The notes beneath the pieces were generated by a model. It made no database searches. It saw only the letters and a list, made by a program, of their open reading frames with translations, and was not told the origin of the DNA. From NCBI GenBank assembly GCA_047967505.1, contig CM106541.1: a DNA stretch of 64,000 nucleotides. One strand, 5' to 3'. The stretch comes from Dipteris shenzhenensis (lineage: Eukaryota > Polypodiophyta > Polypodiopsida > Gleicheniales). Below are positions 9,947 through 21,074 of the stretch, piece by piece (position 1 is the first letter of the stretch; each line of letters begins with the position of its first letter). The position numbers and the translations under genes were made by a program.

Positions 9947-10260
9947 TGATCTGTCTCACTCCGTGTGTACCCTTGGGATTGCATAAATGCATCAAACTTA
10001 TGGTACCACTCCTTGGGAGCCTACTTCAGCCCATAAAGACTTTTCTGAAGCTTGCATACCATCCGTTCTTTGCCCTACACAACAAACTCCTCTAGCTACT
10101 ACATATAGATGTTCTCATGAAGATCTCCATGTAGAAAAGCTATTTTAACTTCCATTTGGACAAGCTCCATGTCCTCTCTGGCAACCAATGCAAGCACTAT
10201 ACGAAGGGCAGCCATCTTCACCACTGGGGAAAAGATCTCATCAAAGTCAATACCCTTCTC

Positions 10261-10572
10261 CTACTTAAAACCCTTGGCTACCAACCTTGCCTTATACTTA
10301 GGCAATGCATCTGCTGGAGACATCTTCAGCTTGTAAACCCATTTGCATGGCAATGCATGCTTTCCTTTGGGCAAATAAACCAAATCCCAAGTAGCATTCT
10401 TCATCAAAGAATCCATCTCTGACTGCATAGCCTTCTCCCACTTATGCTTGTCATTCCTAGACATAGCATCCTCAAAGCATGAACGCTCACCACAATCTGT
10501 CAACATGACATAATCTAGAGATGGAGCATATCTCTGTGGAGGTCGTGAGACTCTAGTGGAACATCTCAACAC
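10261..10572 (-). pseudogene. Copia reverse transcriptase, N-terminal part
   Basis: The frame begins the copia RT with WEKAMQSEMDSLMKNATWDL, LPCKWVYKLK and YKARLVAKGF, all standard landmarks. It ends in a stop right after KGFK (TAG read as the codon before the next block), so a nonsense mutation cuts RT here. The residues before it (a Ser/Arg-rich stretch) are the linker from integrase. Confidence 0.92.
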
Positions 10573-11165
10573 TTGCTCACCATGAGCATCTTGCTATTCC
10601 TTGACTTTGGATCAAGCTTGCTGCATTTTTCCTTAGGGATATGAACATAAGCTTCACAGCCAAACACAAGAAGATGCCCATAAGATGGTGGCTTGCCTGA
10701 CCAAACCTCTTCTGGCACTCTCCCATCTAGTGCCTTGCTAGGTGATCTATTGATAAGATGTACTACTGTCTTGATAGACTCAGCCCAAAAGCCATGAGGT
10801 AGACCAGCCTTAGAAAGCATGCTTATATTTCTTTCTTGAATAGTTCTATTCATCTTCTCAGCAACCCCATTTTGAATGGGATTCTCAGGAGTAGTCAACT
10901 CCCGCTTGATGCCACGTAGCTCACAAAAATTCTTAAATGCATGAGAGGTATACTCTCCTCCATTATTAGTGCACTTATTAGTGCACAAGCATTTGAGCTT
11001 CTTGCCCGACTGATTTTCAACAAATGCTAAGAACTTTTGAAATGCATCAAAGACATCACTCTTCTTCCGAAGAGGATAGACCCACACTTTCCGTGTAGCA
11101 TCATCAATGAAAGTAGCAAAGTAAGAAGCACCACCCAATGAGACAGTAAGCATAGGTCCACACAC
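10566..11165 (-). pseudogene. Copia integrase core
   Basis: The core reads MCGPM (first Asp region altered by the frame break), then FIDDATRKVWVYPL, NNGGEYTSHAF (second Asp position shifted to Gly-Glu) and NPIQNGVAEKMNRTIQE with the catalytic Glu. GHLLVFGCEAYVHIP follows as in all copia integrases. It overlaps the pre-integrase frame in another phase at 11027-11165. Integrase would insert the element cDNA. Confidence 0.92.
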
Positions 11166-11537
11166 ATCACTGTGAAAAACTCCAATGGTTCAAGCCTCTT
11201 CTTGCCCAAAGATTTTTTATGTGAAGCCCGTGTTTGCTTCCCATACATGCAATGCTCACACATGCTAAAATTTGAAAAATTAAACACGAGAACATACTGC
11301 AAACCAGAAAGTATCTTCATTCCTGTCATGCTCATGTGTCCCAACCAATGATGCCACAAAGAGATGGATGGCTACTCGGTCACATTGATTACATTATCTC
11401 TTATGCCTGACACATGCATTGAGTACAACGTTCTATGCTTGGAACCTCTAGCAATCACAAGTGACCCTTTGCTAATTTTCCATGTATTGTTGCCAAAAAA
11501 CACATGATAGCCATCATCATCAAGCAGATATGTTGTG
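11166..11537 (-). pseudogene. Copia GAG-pre-integrase and zinc-binding segment
   Basis: From about 11537 leftwards the minus strand encodes the pre-integrase block (WKISKGSLVIARG-like), one in-frame TAG near 11376, then LWHHWLGHMS with the His pair and CEHCMYGKQ with the Cys pair of the integrase zinc finger. This is the normal link between gag and integrase in copia Pol. Upstream of 11537 no gag sequence can be recognised. Confidence 0.85.
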
Positions 11538-11698
11538 TTCTTTGCCTTGCTATGTATATCTCATTCATTCCTCTACCGATCCATCCTTGAGACCTTACTA
11601 AACTTCTTCTCTCCTTCACACAATAGTACTACTAGTTATACAAGCATTGACTTTGGCTCTTACAGCAACACATTCTTGCCCAATGCAACTAGGACGAT

Positions 11699-12125
11699 GC
11701 CAAGGACCAACTCAGAGCAGTCAAGATACATTTTGGGCTCGAGTCCAAGAGCTGGGTGGAGCAGGAGTATGACATCAAGCAGCAAATCAAGATGCTCGAG
11801 AAGAGCATGAGTGTGCTTAAGAAAAGAAAAGCATAGACATGGAGCCAAGAGAATCCAGATCCTCCAAAAGATGTCTTGTCCAATGAGTGCTCCTCCCCTC
11901 CACCATAGAAGCAAGTGTAAGAGCTTCCTCCTTCCAATATGGTGCAGGAGGAGCACTGCAAAATGGCAGTGATGGTCCGCATCCTGCAAACAAACAACAA
12001 TGACCTCCTGCTCGAGAAGCAACATCTTTAGCAGAACCTCAGCACTGCCCGGCATCAATTGATATTCAACGGGAAGATTGTTGTGATGACGCCTGCATGG
12101 GCATCCAGTGCCTTTCTCAGTTGGC
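11699..12125 (+). pseudogene. Degenerate coiled-coil-like coding remnant
   Basis: One frame on + reads AKDQLRAVK, then EYDIKQQIKMLEKSMSVLKK, to a TAG at 11834. After a gap with stops the same frame resumes at 11942 with EEHCKMAVMVRILQTNNNDL, stops again at 12029-12031 and continues to about 12125. The heptad-like spacing of Leu/Ile/Met with charged residues fits a coiled coil. Keeping the same phase over 400 bases despite stops suggests a decayed gene. I do not recognise the protein. Confidence 0.35.
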
Positions 12126-12131
12126 AGCACA

Positions 12132-12763
12132 ATTACAAATTACAGAACCCCCATGGTATTCGGTGCTCTCCAAGTCCACCTAGATACACACGCAAAATTG
12201 CGACGCTCTTCCCTAGCTAGTGCCACCACCTCCACCACCAGTAGTACTAAATTCACTAGTGGTTGTGCTGAGACAACAAGTGCCTCCACATTCCAGCCAA
12301 TAGCTCACTCCACTAGAAGCCCAGCAAGCTAACATTGCAAAGTCGAAGATCGCTAGATGACACCTGTCCTTTTATGCAATGGGTGTTGCTGTTTCTCCAA
12401 CGGCAGATAGCTGACAACATCTTCCCTCTCGTAGATCCACGTGTTCTTGGTTCGTCTTGGGTTACCAACCAGACTGTGCCGATGCAGACTGAGCAGCTCA
12501 AGTGATGTGGCTCATCATGTGATGACTGCAGAAGGATCCATGACACCTAGCCAATGTGAAGGGGCAGGGGGCAATCACGCGGTCCAGTGCGGGTCCCCAT
12601 GTGTGAATAAATGCAGGGCACCAACGTGCCATGAATATAGATGGTCAAGTTCACAAGACACGAGGATACACACATGGCAACGCACTCTAGAATTGCACAG
12701 GTAGGAAAGCACGAGTGGCACATGGCACCAGGTCATTCAGTAGCCTGAGGTATAGGGGGCCAA
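12132..12763. other. No gene recognised
   Basis: Ser/Thr-rich frames here (for example at 12180-12330) come from short CCACCA-type repeats. No domain, splice pattern or repeat boundary stands out. Confidence 0.4.
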
Positions 12764-12777
12764 GAGAGAGAGAGAGA

Positions 12778-12827
<50 letters not shown>

Positions 12828-12990
12828 ACTATAAGATTATATTATATTATACATATTATAATATATTATAGTATACATTATATTATGTAAAATATATAAT
12901 ATACTATATTTATATTTATAAAAAATACATTCTACATAGAGAGACAGAGAGACAGAGAGAGAGGGAGAGGGAGAGAGAGGGAGAGAGGGG

Positions 12991-13075
<85 letters not shown>

Positions 13076-13103
13076 GTATGTCTATGTGTCTGTGGGCAAG
13101 AAG

Positions 13104-13143
<40 letters not shown>

Positions 13144-13158
13144 TGTGTGTGTGTGGGT

Positions 13159-13217
<59 letters not shown>

Positions 13218-13237
13218 GAGAGAGAGAGAGAGAGGGC

Positions 13238-13293
<56 letters not shown>

Positions 13294-13307
13294 CAAGTAG
13301 AGGGAGA

Positions 13308-13350
<43 letters not shown>
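12764..13350. repeat. Large (GA)n microsatellite cluster split by an AT-rich block
   Basis: GA runs at 12764-12823 and, after an AT-rich block of ATATTATA units (12824-12938), an almost unbroken GA series to 13350. Interruptions recur: GGGCAAGTAGAG appears twice (about 13232 and 13291), and GTCTGTGTGTGTG or GTCTATGTGTCTG inserts occur at 13079 and 13141, so the cluster grew by duplicating longer units. Frames reading Arg-Glu or Ser-Leu runs are artefacts. Confidence 0.97.
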
Positions 13351-13357
<7 letters not shown>

Positions 13358-15347
13358 ATAGTTTTTTACATGAATGTTTTGCCCCTCTTTTACCATCACA
13401 TAGCTGCTCATCTACCTAAATCCTTGAGTAAATTAATCATAAAGCGAAGCCAATCCTGCCTATGAAACTTGAAATTTTATTTCTTGAAATTAAAGCCATT
13501 TTAAAATCTTACTTTGAGACCCAGTGGAGCAATTCTTTAAACCAACGTAGATAGGTCAGGTTACTTCTAAAATGGAGAACCAGGATCTATGGAAAGAGAT
13601 GTAGTCATTATGAATGTCATCCTAGCCTAGTTTGCAACAAGATCCCTCCATATAGATGTCTCATTCTAGATTATCACCTACTTGGATCAAGTTAGATAGT
13701 TTCATCTAGACAAATGCAAGCTAAGAGGGACTATCATGGATGACCCTTTCATTATCTATATGTAAATTGTATTTCAAGGACATAAGTACTATTTGGGACC
13801 TCTAAAAATGCACCCCCCATAAACATAGGATACGACTATTTTAAACTACTATTCTAATAGTTGAAAGCCTTGCATTGTGAATGTGGGCATCATTACCATT
13901 GAAGATTGTGACCTTGGCTTTGCTACCTAGATTGACCTTCATGTCTCTACCATCACAAAAATCCTACAAAGTTTTCAAATGCATCTATAAGACCTTTCGT
14001 CTGTCTATGATGGTCAATACTACTTCACCAACATATAAAAGGTATGATAGACTATGCTAGAAATGCTCCTTAACCACCTAGTGTGTGTACCAAAGAGGCC
14101 AACTTATTGAAGCCATGTATGATGAGGCAAGAAAGTTGTGCTAAATTGAAGACCTTACAAAAAGTCTACAAGATGTAGTATATTCTATGTTTCTAGTGTT
14201 AGGCCTCCTCTATGATGGCTCTAAGGGTGAGGAAGTGATGCAATGTGGATCTTCTTGCCGAAAACCTACCTGCCTAGTTGCTTGCATCGTTGCTCTCTAC
14301 ATGCTCCTTGATGGATGACTCGAGAGATAGCCATAAACAAGGCTATCAAATGACCAACCATGATAGTCCAATAGTTGCACGCATCCATGGGATCATTTGA
14401 GAATGACTGTGATGGATTTTGTGGTCTAGGAGGTTAGAATTCCATTGCAGAAGGCATTATCACTCTTATGTACCGATGTGTAGTAGTTCTACTTCGAGGC
14501 CTTCTTGATCGTTGGCTTTATCATTCTATAATTTTTGGACTCTTTTATAGTAGTGAAGACTGAGAGACATTGTCTGAGATGGGGCTGGTCAATAATGTCA
14601 TATATCGTGTCTATATAAGCTTTGCAAAGCTTACGGCCCTTAATAGGACATGTTGATCTCCTTCCCAGAAGCTACATCGAAATTTATTTGAGCGAGATGA
14701 TCTAGTCAATACATTGTGGCTGCCTCCATGTGGGCAACATATTATGTCTCTAATCCTAGCCATCTCTTTGTAGGTGAACAAGTCATGAGTGGTGCACATG
14801 CCTCGTAAGTATCTCTCATATTATGTACCTATGACCCTAGCATGTATGTCCTCTAATTTGCAACTGAATGCACCTTGTATAGATGGGAGTATTATGACCA
14901 TCTTGGAATTCTAGGATCTCTTCCTTCATGTCCTTGGTCCAAGTCTACTCCTTTGAGTTGGACCCCTTTCATCTATATACATTACCCATTTGACCTTCTC
15001 CCTTTCCTACATTACCTCCTGACACTCTCTTTTCATTGGTCAATTTGATCTTGTATAGATGAAGACTATAGTGCCCCCTTTCAATTCACACTCTTTGTGA
15101 GGAGCTTTTGAGTTACTTGGGCATTCCTTGATTTTAATGAATGGTTTTTCCACTTTGTCTTACCCCTCTGAGGATTCTCAATTTGGTCTTTTGGTATGCC
15201 AAATGTTGTATGGAGGAATTCATAATCTATTTTTAATGGCCTATCTTCGTCTTTCTTCTTGCCAATCACTTTGAGGTTCAAGGCTTTACATGTTTAATCT
15301 ACATGTCTTCCTCCAAACGTCTCTTGGATGACTTTTAAGAATTCTTG
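13351..15347. other. No gene recognised
   Basis: Two kb of mixed-composition DNA with only short open frames on both strands. No retroelement motif, long repeat or splice-supported exon was visible. It may be heavily decayed transposon sequence. Confidence 0.4.
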
Positions 15348-15350
15348 GAG

Positions 15351-15416
<66 letters not shown>
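15348..15416. repeat. (GA)n microsatellite
   Basis: An uninterrupted GA run of nearly 70 bases. Confidence 0.97.
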
Positions 15417-15419
<3 letters not shown>

Positions 15420-16617
15420 CCCATATCACCACCCTCCCCGCCTTAGTTATAGTACGAGAAGATCATGTGTTAGTGTCTTTTATGTTTTGGTAACCTCATT
15501 CTTCCTTTGTGTGGAGATTTTGAAAGGGAGAGAAACTTTAATCTTTTCCCATTTCAATTTGTATATATTTTGTGAAGTTGACTTCAACAGTCATCCTGCA
15601 GGAGAAACTTTAATGATCCTTTGTTAGAGTTGATTTTAATAGTCATCTTGGTGGAGAAAATATTTATCTTATGAGGTCAATTTGTGTTTAGGGTGAAAGG
15701 TTTGAAAAGGATAAAAAATTCCCTTAAACCTTCTATCTCTAGCAAAGCCCTTGTGGCTTTCTTACTAAGGGTTGAGACCATAGTAAAGATATAATAATTG
15801 CAAGAGCAAGGAAGCTGTGATAAAGCAACTAAGAAGCTATAAGATACATTGTTTTGTGGAGAGCCAATACAACACAAAAGTATGCAAATAAAAACCAACA
15901 AGAGCCCTCCAATAGCTATAGCAATGAGAATTTTATGCCAAATATCTAAGCTTGGGCCACATGACCAACAAGCAATGAAGGAGCATCTATCTAAGGCAGT
16001 GAATGGCCAAATGGAAATTAAAATTTAAGATGCTTAAGAGATATGAAGCCCCTAAAGAAGCACAAAGCAATTGCAATACCAACTTGCAATAAATCCAACA
16101 AGCTCAAAAGGAACAACACCAACATTCCTCAAGAATCATAAGGCCTTGAGAGGCCTGCGCAGCACCATAGACAACAATAGTGGTCAGAGTAGCTTGGAGG
16201 AATAAGTAGTCCAATATGGAAAAATGCATACGTACATCTTCTAGTCCATGTGAATCAATATGGTTATGATGAATTCTTGGTGATCTGTAGCATCCCACAA
16301 CAACAACCAACTCTTACTTATTGTGAACCAACTCTTGCTTATTGTGACAATTAAATTTAATTGCACTTGTTATGGATCCTACTTTTCATGCACTGACAAG
16401 CATGCTGAGATATAATATAATTTCATATAAGATCAAATTTAAGCATGATCAATTGAACTTTAGTAGTGTTCTTCTTTTACCAACAATGCATATAGTTTGG
16501 AAAAGTTACAACACAAATTTAGACTTTGTCCTTGTGTTTAGACTTTGTCCTTCTAAGGGAGAATAATGGTGCAATGGCTTTTTTCCCCTAGTAAATACTA
16601 TGAGGAGGTATTCCTTG
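15417..16617. other. No gene recognised
   Basis: AT-rich sequence with only short open frames. The 16320-16350 part holds a short direct repeat of CTTGCTTATTGTGA type. Nothing codes recognisably. Confidence 0.4.
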
Positions 16618-16998
16618 AGGGGGGATGTGTTGGGAAATGTAAATTGTTTTCCACAACATTTACCCTTATTAAGGTTTTCCTAAGGGGGATGTGTTGGAAA
16701 ATGTTGAGTGAAACTTCATAAATGTATTAGGGTGCAAATTTAATGAGACATGTTGCAATAGAGCTACTTAATGTAGTGACAATATTTTCCATAATAAAAC
16801 TGTGGAGCTCGAGGGGGGACGTGTTGGAAAATGTAAATTATTTTCTACAACATTTTCCCTTATCAATTTTTTCGTAAAGGGGATGTGTTGGAAAATGTTG
16901 AGTCAAACTTCATAAGAGTGTTAGTGTGTAAATTTAGTGGACATGTTGTAATAGAGTTACTTACTGTAGTGATGATATTTTCCATAATAAAAGTGGTA
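16618..16998 (+). repeat. Two tandem 194-base units with LTR-like starts
   Basis: Two units (from about 16618 and 16812) are close copies. Each has a purine run followed by TGTTGG(A/G)AAATGTAAAT, a second purine run with TGTTGGAAAATGTTGAG exactly 64 bases later, and the end ATATTTTCCATAATAAAA. Purine tract plus TGTTGG is how many copia LTRs begin, and AATAAAA suits a polyadenylation signal. So these look like tandem pieces of an LTR end, but no matching full LTR or coding part was found. Confidence 0.6.
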
Positions 16999-17161
16999 GG
17001 AAAGAAATCGTGGTAGCATTTAGAGAAAGATGGTGTGTTCCTACATTCAAATGGGTGCATAATAAAGATTAACCAAAGTTGTAACACACTACTACAAGCA
17101 CATCGTAACAAGCACCAACTTTCACTACAACTTGAAATAGGCAATAACACCAAAATCATTA

Positions 17162-17231
17162 AGTGTGTATGTGTGTGGATGCGTGCGTGCGTGTGTGTAC
17201 ATGCGTGCACATGCAAGTGTGTGTGTGTGTT
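17162..17231. repeat. GT/GC-alternating microsatellite
   Basis: Purine-pyrimidine alternation (GTGTGT with GCGTGC and ACATGC variants) over about 70 bases, ending in a G-run. Confidence 0.85.
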
Positions 17232-17960
17232 TGGGGGGGGGCTCTAACTCACAGTGGGACATATTGTAAGTGGTTTCCCATACAAAAGCTACTCATCTAT
17301 GCCCATAAGCATTTCTACCAAGAGCATTAATACCCCACTGTTTAAGGTAACAATGGTGCTATGAGATTTATACAAAAAAACAAGTGTGTATCTCAGGGAG
17401 AGTGATTTGCACATTGTGTTCCATGCCATTGTGACCTTTGTTTCATGCATAATTGCAAGATTGGCAAATTAACAACAAACATTGTGAGATAAGTCCATCC
17501 AAACGTTTGTAGCCTATCAACTTTCAACTTTCAAGTAGTCCCCTATAATTAAGGACAATGTGTTTAGACTCTCTCTCCTTTTCTTTCTCAGATTGAGATG
17601 ATCGTGTAGACTGAATGCACAATTTCATGGACACAGTAGTTGGCACGAGGACTCTCTACAACTCAATCACAATTGCAAATATATATGGCATAATCAATCC
17701 ATGTTTTGCTTATGATAGAGTAAGAGCAAGAAATAAAAGAGATATGATTCAAGGTCTTAGTGATACGATGATTATTGGATCAAAATAAATATGCTTGTCA
17801 ATCAACAATGACACAAACATCCATCTAAAGATTAGAACTTGTTAAGCCTAACTTTGGACAAGGACTTTTGATTTGAGTACAACCTCATAGGGACATCCAC
17901 CTCAACAAGCACTTTGGGTATTCCTCAAGCAATCCATAACTTTTAAAGGTCCTAAACAAG

Positions 17961-18355
17961 AATATACCTTTGTAAGACTAGAATAAGTCCAATGATACAA
18001 GTTTAGATTTTTTGTTGTTCTAAAGATAAAAAATCTACACAAAAAATAAAAGAGAAAATAAAAGAGAATATGAAAGAGAAGAAAAATGAGGTAAACAAAG
18101 CCTTTAAAGAAAAACAAAAGGAAGCCATACTGAGCAAGCAAAGCAACACTTATGTCATCATCAGTGCCCAAGCATAAGCAGCTATACTGGGTTTCTAAAG
18201 ACTTGCGGAGTCTCTTGGGCAAACCCAGTGCTTACTAAATTACGTCAAATAAACAGAAGAGAAAGAAAACAAGAAATGAAGAAGAAAGGAAGCAGGTGAC
18301 TAAGCAAAAATAAACAAGCAAGTCAAGAAATAAAATCTTCTAAAAAACTAGAATA

Positions 18356-18413
<58 letters not shown>

Positions 18414-18787
18414 TCTCTCTCTCTCGCTCGCTCTCTCTCTCTCTATCTCTCTCACTCTCACTCTCACTCTTATTTAAAAAGCTAAATGGTCCTTTACACT
18501 TATGTTTTGTTTCCTACAAAGAGTCAGAAATACATTTCTAACATACAAAGCATAAGCATACTCAAACAAACTCTCTTTTGAAACTAAAAGAAACATGGGC
18601 TGATTCAGCTCCTCGCTTTTTGTTTTCAGCTTATGATCAATCATTCTAAACATACCTAAGGCCGATACACCATAGATAAAAGACTTCATATCTAAGATTG
18701 TGCGTACTTTTTTCATTATTTTCCTTGGATTATACCTCTTATGTAATAGTAAAGTGATCAAATTACTACATTAAGTAATAAAAGACT
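17961..18787 (-). repeat. Penelope-like element repeat block R1
   Basis: R1 matches R3 (21075-21781) over its whole length and R2 (20465-21015) over its first two thirds. It holds a 55-base stem-loop at 18166-18220, a CT microsatellite (18358-18470), and, at its right end, the 3' part of the reverse transcriptase reading frame. Blocks shared between the 3' end of a Penelope-like element and copies upstream of it are known as pseudo-LTRs, formed by tandem arrangement. Confidence 0.75.
18358..18470. repeat. (CT)n microsatellite inside R1
   Basis: A long CT run with a few CG/CA interruptions, ending in CACTCT units. The same place in R2 (20837-20896) also carries a CT run, while R3 has only a very short one (21464-21471). 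Confidence 0.95.
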
Positions 18788-19640
18788 CCTTAAAGGAGTT
18801 GTACAAAGGCGGGAAAATCTATGGAATTGGGAAGAAATGACTCCATATTTTGCCAAATCAGAAATGTTTGAGTCAATGTGAGGCATTTTTATAATGTATA
18901 AACCACCATATTTAGGTTGTTCATGTTTATCGTACATATCAACCTCTAATCCTATGGTAGATTAAGAAATTCTAAGATCTAAGAAAACACAAGAATCCCC
19001 TCGTGAAGTGCAGTTCAATTCACAAGAGTCACGAGGATAGATTACTTCTCCAAAAGCACTAGCATCTTTGTACATAAACTCTTGAAAGTTAGGAACATCT
19101 GGTACAAATAAATCATCTATAAAACGCCTGACTTGGCTAAGCTTATGTAAAATGATAGGGCAGGTATTGATAGAAATAAGACGTTGCATAAACTCAAATT
19201 CATAAGTGAAAAGATAAAAGTTTGCTAAAAAGACAGCACAATTAGTGCCCATGGGGATTCCTATAATTTATTGAAACAAAGAATCACCTATTGTGATGTA
19301 AAGATTATCTAAAAGAAAATCTATCCAAGAGCAAACATCTTCCACACTTACTACCTTTGTGTATCTTTTCTTTTTAGAACCTATGTCATGATCTTTATTT
19401 TTTAGCCATAAGAAGTCAAAGCATAAGGCTATTTTCTCAACTTTTAGCACTTTGCATCTATCTTTGTCAAATCTCATATTGAAAACTTCAGCCACTAGCT
19501 TTTTTATTCTAAACTTCAGGTCTTCCAGCTCAATCTTTGTGTAAAGCGTCGTAAAATCATAGGTTTGAAAGAGAAAAGCAGACTCTTTTTCTTGAATGCT
19601 TCGAGAGGAATAAAAATTGACCTAGCTAAAAAGTAAAACC
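18474..19640 (-). pseudogene. Penelope-like element reverse transcriptase remnant
   Basis: Read leftwards, the minus strand has YDFTTLYTKI (RT motif A, catalytic Asp codon 19556-19558), then DNLYITIGDSLFQ, MGTNCAVFLANFYLFTYEFE (19252 downwards), and RRFIDDLFVPD (motif C, Asp codons 19112-19117). The FLDL block follows, then an LYDKxxx-type DMYDKHEQ block and YGVISSQFHRFSRLC. The series GTNCA, IDD, YDK, SQ.RYSR is the signature of Penelope-like RTs, not of LTR or LINE RTs. Stops and frameshifts near 19262, 19500 and 19620 break it. No GIY-YIG endonuclease part is recognisable downstream. Such elements are known in conifers and some other plants. Confidence 0.82.
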
Positions 19641-20464
19641 TTTCTCTATATATGTTTCTTCTAACTTTTTTGTTTTGATTTACTGAGCTAGACCCAACTA
19701 AATCACCTACCAAAGAGACAAGACCATCACTATTATTTCCAATGTTAATTAGTGAGGTCAAATGATCCAACATTAGGGAACTTGCTTGCACTCTTCCTAC
19801 CCATCCCAAGGCAGTTTCTCCCTTGCTATATCCCCTAATTCTAGTAGGAGCGAGACTAGTATTTAGGGAGGGGCTTGCTTGCACAATCGCTACTCGTCCC
19901 AAGGTAACTCCTCCCTTACTACTACAAGGGAATGTCACAGAAGCCAGATGACATCCTAGGAGATCGCCTTGTTGGTTTCCAAAAGGCAAATTCATCATAG
20001 CATGTATCGCTTAGCCAATATACCCCCAAACTGGTGATTACAATTAGGGTTAGCCAGGGCCCCAAGGCCACTGTAAGAGCTTAATTAACCTAGAAGCATC
20101 AAAGAAAGAGAAAGAGAAAAGAAAAGTTACCAAAATTTTTAAAAATAAAATAAAATAAAAAATAAAGCAGTCATACAATGAATTAAACCAAGGAGAGCAA
20201 CTAAAACAAAACGCAAAAGCACACTTTTTAAAGAAATAATTTTTTTTAGATTAAAATTAAGAGAGAGAGAGAGAGAGAGAATTAAAAAATTAAATTAAAT
20301 TATTAAACAAAAAGAAAAAGATTAAAATAATAATAAGAATAAAAGAGAAAAAGTTTAGTTGTTGGGGCTTCTGCACCCGCGTAAGATAAAACGATGTAGT
20401 TGACCAACTGATCACCACTTAGACGAAAATTCAATGAATTTGCATGTCCGCTAAGGTGATAGAA
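19641..20464. other. Upstream part of the Penelope-like copy, no motif recognised
   Basis: The minus-strand frame to 19998 leads into the RT (FYFLARSIFIPLEAF before the frameshift) and likely belongs to its N-terminal region. A direct repeat of about 95 bases, with GGGxxTTGCTTGCAC and CATCCCAAGG/CGTCCCAAGG, lies at 19775-19960. Further right the DNA is A-rich with a short GA run at 20262-20280. Confidence 0.45.
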
Positions 20465-20835
20465 AAATATACGTTTGTAAGACTAGAATAAGTCCAATCA
20501 TACAAATTTAGATTTTTTGTTGTTCTAAAGATCAAAAATCTACACAGAAAATAAAAAGAGAAGAAAAAAGAGATAAACAAAAACTTTTAAGAAAAACAAA
20601 AGGAAGACATACTTAGCAAGCAAAGCAACACTTATGTCATCATCAATGCCCAAGCATAAGCAGCTATACTGGATTTCTAAAGACCCACAGAGTCTCTTGG
20701 GCAAACCCAGTGCTTACTAAAATACGTCAAATAAACAGAAGAGAAAGAAAACAAGAAATAAAGAAGAAAGGAAGCAAGTGACTAAGCAAAAATAAACAAG
20801 CAAGTCAAGAAACAAAATCTTTCAAAAAACTGGAA

Positions 20836-20879
<44 letters not shown>

Positions 20880-21015
20880 ACTCTCACTCTCACTCTTACT
20901 CTTATTTAAAACGTAAAAAGCTAAATGGTCCTTTGCACTTATTTATCGTTTCCTACAGAGAGTCAAAAATACATTTCTAACTTAGAAAGCACAAGCATAC
21001 TTAAACAAACTCTTG
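20465..21015 (-). repeat. Penelope-like repeat block R2 (short copy)
   Basis: It matches the outer two thirds of R1, including the stem-loop (20648-20702) and the CT microsatellite (20837-20896). It stops near ACAAACTCTTGATAAT, where R1 runs on into coding sequence. Confidence 0.78.
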
Positions 21016-21074
21016 ATAATTCATTATTTTCAAAATCTAAGACTTCAACCATTTCACATTCATAACATGGTATT

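Larger units (their letters stand above)
8736..11537 (-). mobile_element. Ty1/copia retrotransposon remnant (pol plus LTR edge)
   Basis: Read on the minus strand, the order is GAG-pre-integrase, integrase, reverse transcriptase, RNase H, which is the Ty1/copia order. Beyond RNase H a purine-rich tract (AGTGGGAGGT on -) is followed at 8891 by TGTTGAGGTAAAGG, the start of the 3' LTR reading leftwards. The gag region and 5' LTR upstream of 11537 are not recognisable; the sequence changes character there. Stops and frame changes break pol in at least four places, so the copy is dead. Confidence 0.92.

Noticed and set aside
12916-13419. Long open frames of Ser-Leu or Arg-Glu repeats over the GA cluster
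   Set aside because: GA/CT repeats are open in several frames by composition alone; no start context or domain supports a protein.
18150-18225. Hammerhead ribozyme in the Penelope-like repeat (CTGATGA and GAAAC on the minus strand of R1)
   Set aside because: The order of the two core boxes and the lack of a stem between them do not fit a hammerhead, and CTGATGA is not kept in R2 or R3.
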